Shown in pieces: positions 57,381 to 64,000 of a DNA stretch of 64,000 nucleotides (position 1 is the stretch's first letter; each line of letters starts with the position of its first letter). The stretch is from Sinonovacula constricta (lineage: Eukaryota > Mollusca > Bivalvia > Cardiida > Solecurtidae): contig CM017561.1 of NCBI GenBank assembly GCA_007844125.1, positions 29,204,494-29,268,493 on the forward strand. The letters are read 5' to 3'. The notes under the pieces are model-generated. The model made no database searches and was not told where the DNA came from. It saw nothing but the letters and a program-made list of their open reading frames with translations. The position numbers and the translations under genes were made by a program.

Positions 57381-60300
57381 TTATACTTTATGTTGGTCGC
57401 TGGAATCTGCATCTTCATCTATACTCATATCCGATTCATCAGAGATCCACACCACAATATTATTGATTTCACTAGCTTTGCTTATAACTGTTTCCTTCTC
57501 CGGCTTGTCATATAAAGTGGCGGCCTCACTGTGATTGTAATGCTGTGTTATATATTCAGACTGGTGTTTAACACAATAATCATTTTGGGTGTCGTTATCT
57601 TTTGCACTAGAATGTAAACTATCTTCAGTAGGTATTTTACAACATTCTTTCTTCTTTTGTCCTGTCTTCAGATCATTGATTGGCTTTGATAACGATGTGC
57701 CTGTTGCCGATTCTCGAGAATGATGTTCATTAACAGTAATTGAATTACTTTCTTGTTTTGTTGTATTACACGGCCTTTTCGCTTCACAATAACCACTCAG
57801 AGGAGACAGTGATTTCTCGCCATCTTTCTCATTCCCTTCAGGTTGCATTTCATTATCATCACTTTGTAATATTGCGCTATACATTGTTTCACAACTATTA
57901 ATGGTACAGGTTTCAGACAATTCTAATTTCCTCGCAAATGAAGAATCCTTTTGATGCTGCTCTACACTGTTATAATATGAAATTGACATTTCTGTATTGT
58001 TTACACTGTTACCAACCTTAGATAACTCACTAGGTTGCATTTCATCCATTTGCTTGTCAGCTTCAGCTAACAAAGCAATTAAAGGATCCTCTTGGTCTTC
58101 CATACTGTTTGGCAGAGAGTGTTCTAAATGTTTATTCTTGTATTCTTGCAGACTTGACATTTCAGTTTGAGTATTTGAATGTTCAAAACTTGAAGTGCTT
58201 ATAGAACTATTCTGGGATTTAACATCTTCCTCTTCATTATAAACAACGCCTTTGACAGGAACTTTTTTCAGCCTTCTTTGTGCACCTTTCTGTTTTCTTC
58301 TAACATTTCTTCCCAATGGCATTTGGCTGCTGCTCATATATTCCTGTACTGATGGTGGCACACTGACTGTCTGTGAAGCTGATAGGTCTCGATACATGTA
58401 CTGCTTGAAACACGACATATCTGCATTTTTATTAACATTGGCTTTAATGTCTCTAGGCCGTAAAGTTGAGACAAATTCAACCAGCTCTATGAAAGAACTG
58501 TGGTCTGATAATGGCACATTGTGCACCTGTATTTGATCAGATGGCCGTGGTTTTTCATCAAAATTAAGACCAGTTGGTCGGATACCTATGATGGGCCGCT
58601 GTTCGTTGAGGTTTATTTTGCTCCTGATGAACTGTATAGGAACTGCTCTGATCCTGCACTGTTTATCATTGTTTTTGAAAAAATCTGGCAGTTCTAGCAG
58701 CTTCATATTGCTGTACATATTTGGATGTACAGATATCCACACTTTAAAATGCTCGGCTATTTCACGCAATAAGTATTCTTTGCCTAGATTGCGCGTGCCA
58801 ATAAGAACGTCATACTTTGGTGGTATTTTACTTATGATGTCTATTATCATTTTAATGCATTCATCCCTAGGTGGAAATTTGCGGGAAGATAAGCAGTAAG
58901 TGTCGTCCAGATATAGCACATCAACCTTGTCTGAAATAAACAAAGTTTTGTTTCCAATAATAAAATGAAATAATTATATTAGGTTTACAGTTATTGGTAA
59001 ATTGTGAATGCACTTATTTTAATGTATTTCATTAAAATACTTAAAAGAAATAGTGAAACATTATACTTTACAGTTTAATGTTTACAATATTTATATTTTT
59101 ACTAGATCTATTTACTAGATCTTTCATTTTATATTCACATATTATAATTCAGTAAAACGTTCGTTTTTAGATGTGACATCAAACAAACAATTATCTTTGT
59201 GTAGCTATTGTTTGTAAAGCACAATAATAGGTTTATCTGGGTAATGATGAAATTCCTTTGTACGATGTAACAACATTTCCGATTGGCTGAAAGTATATAT
59301 ATATATACTTTTTAAACCAATGTATACGGAAAAAAATATCACCGATATCCTTGCTACAATTTATAAATCACTATAATGGTGTAAAGTTCAAAAGTTCAAG
59401 TCGAAATGGTATTCAAATATATGATATTGCGTGTATCTTCTTTTGGCTGAAACTATAAAATACGTGTATTTGAAGAATTACTTTAAATCAGATTATAAGT
59501 TCTATTAAACCTGTTTAAGCACCTCTTTTGTCGACTTACCGTTCCAAGGCGGTTACTTTTGGGTTTGCTCTTTTAGTTTAATGACTCATCTCAGATTTGT
59601 TCCTAATTTTACATTTGGCTTGCATGTGAAAACCTTTGTCCTTTACCATTTCAGGGTTTGGTATATTTTGCAATGCTCATAGGACTTATATTCTTATATT
59701 CTTATGTATCATAGCAACTATTGTTCATTACAGGACTTTTTAAAGGTGTCATTTATTTAGGAGTTAGACAAAAGGTAAAATGTGATTTCTTATCATTTTA
59801 TCAGTTGCCTGGCTGCTGTTGTAACCTCGACTTTTGGGCGACATTAGGATTCTCTTATTTAAGCTAAGATGCATTTTACCAGTATTAAGTTGCATTAACA
59901 ATTGATAGGTGAATAGAATTGACTTGGTTAAAGCAACAAAAAGCATCACTATGATTTACATGGGACGTGTAGGATATACAGCAGGTTTTGTCTGCTTTTT
60001 GGCGATGACTCCAGATTAAAAAATGGCGGTTGAAATTTTGCTTTTGCTGTGAAAATATGCTAAAACATTATGCACACAAAAATCAACTCAGCGACAGAAT
60101 GATAATTTTGTGAAACATAGTTTTCTGCAGTGTTCTTTTTGTACCTTTAACTTCTAAAAGCTTGGAACCAGGGTCAAACATTTGTGGTTGGAAACGAAAG
60201 TCTCCTGTATGAAGAATGGTGCCGAAGTACCCTTCGAACAGGAACATGACCGACCCTGGACAGTGGTTTGCATCCAGAGGTGTCACTGTCATCTGCTGCT

Positions 60301-63004
60301 TCCTGTCAGCATCAAGATATACAATCTCAGGTTGGCCATCCTGTCAGACACAATGGAAACCGCTGGTTAAACTGTATGGTATGCTTACTTCCGCAAAATG
60401 TATGTATATGGTGTTCTTTCTTCAGCATCCTTTAACCAGTAGTCGGCTTGCGGATCTGGAGATCGCGTGTTTAAACCCCGGCCGGGTCAAACCAAAGACT
60501 TTAAAGTTAGAAGTGGCTTCCCTACTAACGCTCGGGACTAAGGAGACATCATTACGCCTGACTATTTGGTGTCAGTATAATGGATAAGTGCCCATGTGCT
60601 ATAATAATAGAAATGTCGCTGCACAGTATCGGCAAACATGCCGGCAAATCCCATCCCTTGAACCAGTCCTTATTTTAATGCACCAAGACTTCAGGTCTTA
60701 CTCACTTAATATCAGATTTCAGAAATATATTTTATAGTCCTCAAGTGCATATGATAAACATATTTATGAATTATAAAAGTTATTAGAATAAACCATAAAC
60801 AGATTGAAACCATTAAAATTATCGTTTTCATTCATTATTATTTTAAACTCACTTATAATCATGATACATAATGCTATATAACCAAACCGTTAAAGGGTCT
60901 TCTACAGGTGGCTGTCTAAATGTAATTATCAATTTTGCATTTGCCAAAGCATGGCAAAATGCGAGATTTCACGGGAATGAAAAATGTCAAAACCATTACT
61001 TCCAAACCTTATCCTGAGACTTGCAATATTTGTCTAAAATATACCGGTATAACGTATAAAACAGTGGCCGTTTATTTAAGTTATATGTAAAAAAGTGTTG
61101 GTGCACGTTTCTTAAAACTAAATTTGCATGGTCAAGAAAGAAAATAAATCAAGTAGATCACTATGAAAAGGCATGGTTAACAAAGATTTATGTGTCCATT
61201 ACATTGCAATACAAACATAAAGAGAAATGAAGTTATAAAACAAGTGCACATCACATTGGAAAGATAATTTTACATCAATACCTCAAATCTGAATCCCTGG
61301 GTTTGTGGATTAAATCTCTGTTAAGTTATTAAAAAATAAAATTTTCAGTCATACAAAATGCTTTCAGTGTCATTTTTGTTTGAAATCCATTTTTGTTTTA
61401 GTACACACACTACTTCTTCCAGGCATGGCGACTGACCGCAAGTAGCCAAGGACCAATCCTTGGTGCTTATGAAATTCAGCTTTCTCATAATTCTGGACGG
61501 CAAGCGACATCGCCCAAAACCAAACTAAAAGAGGCTTACAAATGTGTATGACGAAGGAGACAAGCTGCGTCATTTGTGTCCAGGTATGCTTCAAATGTTA
61601 ATATTGTAATCTGTTTAAACTAGATGTTCATGCGTTTTATATAGTGTGTATTGCTGGTATGCAGGAAATGCAGATTCATGAATGAACAAATTCCGCGCAG
61701 GAATATCACTGTGACTAGGAGAAAGGGTCGAAACGGGGAGTGAAGTGTTATTGGGACAAGTGTTACACTAACTGTGCATTATCTACTATGCCGAAATACT
61801 TGCGATATCCGGCGCGGAGCCTCACTGCATTGAACTTCCGCCCTATTCCAGATTTGTCGTAACATTAGTCCCAATGTATAATCTATATTTTTAGAAGAGT
61901 TTTCTTTTGCAACTGAAGACTTGTCTGCTTTCCAATGTTCAATGTACATTTGATTTACAACAATGTACTGTTGACCATTGTTTGCCCACCTAAAAATAGG
62001 CTTAAACTTGCATCGCCCAAACAGCGCTTTAATTAATCTAATGCATACTGAGCCAATTCATTCACACAGGAGCTAAATACAAGGTTACTTGATGAAAACA
62101 CAGGTTACTGGGATTCTTGCGATGCCCACTTACCTGCATGGTATGTATCAGGTCAGGTTTTACTCTAAGCCGATGTTCCAACAGTTTTCCAGTGATCTCG
62201 GAGCAGTAGATGGGATACGCAAAACTAGGTTTTAAACCTACAATTAACAGAATCTTTACCTACCTACAATGTGAGGATACAATGAGGTTCTTCAATGCGA
62301 TGTGAAGTTATGATTGGTGAATGAAAATCCTACATGTCTGGGTAGAACCAGAGCATGACAACTGGGAGACCCTCTTTCATGATGGTTCTTGTCCTGACTG
62401 AAATATAGGCCGGACATTGAGGGTTTACCACCTAGTCATTTTAACCGCTCGGTCACAGGTGATGTATAAGTTTTCCGACACAGATAATTTTACTGCGCTA
62501 AAATGTGAAATATACTCTGTATACGTTTAGTAAACATAAGCCTGGATAAACCATTTCTTGATTCAGCGTTCTTAAAATATTAAGAGTGAAAGCAAATGTC
62601 TTAGAGCATATTTTCTATTGACTAAACGGGAAATATGACCATGTTAATATGTACGTGAAACCAACATTAACCAGTGATCATGCTAAATAAGTGAAAAATA
62701 TTGGTTGGATGTAAACCCCTTCTGTTCAAACAATAACTCAACTCTAATTGTGGATGTAAAATATGTTGAAAAATAACAAAAAGAACAAACAGGGGTTAAG
62801 GCGTGCAGTACCTTTGAACTTATTGCATATTTTACATATTGATTTTATTTATACTATTTTTTCAGTGAGCTTTCATTTCTTTTTTTTACCTTCAATATGA
62901 TCTGCATGAAAATGCGTCAAAAAGAATATTCTTGTTGAAGGACACTCTCGAACTTTCCAAAAGTCAACAGCAATTGGAGTTTGGGGTATAACTGTTCCAC
63001 TCAT
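57381..63004 (-). CDS. DCLRE1B: 5' exonuclease Apollo, copy B (tandem paralogue)
   Basis: Same architecture as copy A: exons 63004-62890, 62237-62134, 60340-60145, 58930-57381, with exons 1-3 identical in length to those of A (115, 104, 196 nt). Product 654 aa. All catalytic motifs remain: D14, THFHADH (H31, H33, D35, H36), LDANHCPGS (H99), HTGDFR (D120), YLDDTYC, PLSDHSS. Differences from A: a loss of about 11-14 residues just after the beta-CASP region (A reads [15 protein letters not shown] reads [12 protein letters not shown]); no acidic repeats; stop directly after SSDQHKV, where A continues about 190 residues. The frame is open and the motifs conserved, so I favour a functional gene under constraint in its nuclease core. 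Expression is untested. Confidence 0.9.
59517..59690 (+). repeat. Dispersed repeat, copy 2
   Basis: ACCGTTCCAAGGCGGTTACT and TGCAATGCTCATAGGACTTA match the segment at 6278-6460. Apollo B intron 3; not found at the paralogous place in copy A. Confidence 0.6.
60436..60660 (+). mobile_element. tRNA-derived SINE, family S2
   Basis: AGTAGTCGGCTTGCGGATCT, GTGTTTAAACCCCGGCC (B-box region), CATTACGCCTGACTATTTGG, CAGTATAATGGATAAGTGCC and ATGTCGCTGCACAGTATCGG. Apollo B intron 2. Confidence 0.75.
62304..62515 (-). mobile_element. Degraded S1-like SINE shared with Apollo A intron 1
   Basis: TACATGTCTGGGTAGAACCA, CCTGACTGAAATATAGGCC and GCTAAAATGTGAAATATAC align with 47644-47886. Confidence 0.6.
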
Positions 63005-64000
63005 AGTGTATGTCGGGGCAGAGGCTACATCAAGTATCAAGCTGAAGATGAAAACATAAAGCTTTAAGGACAATAATATGAGGATAAACTGATTAAAAGA
63101 AAATACTTTGCATATAATACATGAAATAACATAAGTATAATCCAAACATGCAGTTGATCGCCATTCTGTCATGTTGCTTCAGATACCCCAGTATTAAAGA
63201 AACAACAACAAAACATTAAAGGCAGTCTGTGTCTGTGATATTCGATCAATAATTACATTAGTGTAAGCTTACATTAGCTACATGTAACATGATATGATTA
63301 GAAAACCATGTATCAAGTAAACTTTAAATCCGTATTATTTCAACAGGAAAAATATAATGATGAAAGAGTCACAAAACTTTTAAAGAGAAAGGGCCCAATA
63401 ATGGCTAGAATCTAGTTTGGATAAACCCGGACGTATTATATTACGTTTGTGTTTTTTGTGCAATACCAAGCATACTGTTTACCTTTTAACGATCGCCATT
63501 TTGTTTTGATTTTCAGGCAGATATATGTCACTCACAAGGGTGTGTATCGAAATTAAAAAAAAAAACTCTTAGCTCTTCTTTATTCTTTAAACAATTCATT
63601 TAAACAATTCTCACCGGTATTTAAACTAGAACAAAGGCCTAGAGGCGTTTGAGCGACAGAAGCTAGTGTGTGTGTGTGTGGTGCGGCAAGGTAGCCCCAT
63701 TAAAAGTTTCAATAATCAACCGATCTGTTATCATATAAAACGTCCTTACCTACCAATTGCAAATAATCCAAGCTTGACGAAGATTTGTTTGTGATGCAGT
63801 GACTCTGTCTTTTTCCAAAGCTGACGTGTCCCAATGGGTTAGCACTAGGTACTCAGCAGAAGTTAGTATTACCCGGGTTTAGTGGAATTATTGTCGGGTA
63901 GCTTTTACATCGTGCCTGCTGCTTTTTTCTCAGTGTGTGGTTTTATTCAGCGTTTAAAGTTCTGTCTGTTCTTTAGCGCATTTTGAACGTGTGTGTTATG
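63005..64000. other. Upstream region of Apollo B
   Basis: The first ~260 bp aligns with the Apollo A upstream region (TTTGCATATAATACATGAAA against TTTGCATACAATATATGAAA), so the duplication includes promoter-proximal DNA. Beyond that is unique AT-rich sequence with a short GT tract near 63667-63681. No further gene seen. Confidence 0.5.

Noticed and set aside
61370..61594. 74-codon minus-strand ORF in Apollo B intron 2
   Set aside because: Lies within an intron whose flanking exons join in phase; I recognise no family and see no repeat of it elsewhere. Could be a degraded processed insert, but unsupported.

Overview
This is a piece of an animal nuclear genome. The genes are split by GT-AG introns, the sequence is AT-rich by eye, tRNA-derived SINEs and MITEs are dense, and the proteins are clear orthologues of metazoan families but diverged from vertebrates. 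The repeat style and divergence suggest a mollusc, most likely a bivalve. That assignment is an inference from general appearance, not from a diagnostic marker.

Layout. (1) 593-12574, minus strand: the 5' part of EOGT, the ER enzyme that adds O-GlcNAc to EGF repeats. Eight exons are resolved and the gene runs off the left edge. (2) 12.6-18.6 kb: intergenic, repeats only. (3) 18653-23852, minus: complete NIF3L1 in six exons. (4) 26234-37629, plus: complete TMEM43 (LUMA) in eleven exons, divergent from NIF3L1. Two of its introns hold striking tandem arrays: a 49-bp unit x19 built from the 3' end of exon 4 plus its splice donor, and a 35-bp unit x66. (5) 40975-41169, plus: a small unrecognised ORF with a good start context and a poly(A) signal. 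(6) 41382-48691, minus: DCLRE1B/Apollo copy A (1138 aa, four exons). (7) 49.2-57.3 kb: no recognisable gene. (8) 57381-63004, minus: a second, tandem DCLRE1B/Apollo copy B (654 aa) with the same four-exon structure, intact catalytic motifs and a shortened C-terminal tail.

Mobile DNA. At least three tRNA-derived SINE families are seen. A palindromic MITE family (called M1 here) has ends starting TTTAAAGGTRGTATCCGA. Two different MITEs each sit inside an M1 copy and are flanked by perfect 9-bp target duplications, as expected of Mutator-like elements. There is also a hAT-like candidate. Insertions present in Apollo A but absent from the aligned introns of Apollo B, and a SINE remnant shared by both, give a relative timeline for the duplication.

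The genes do not form a pathway (EGF-repeat glycosylation, NIF3 family, inner nuclear membrane protein, telomere/DNA-repair nuclease). The most unusual features are the exon-plus-donor array in TMEM43, where a predicted overlapping 3'/5' splice site could add in-frame copies of a 16-residue peptide, and the diverging Apollo pair. All exon boundaries were read by hand from splice consensus, reading phase and remembered family similarity. No alignment or database search was run.
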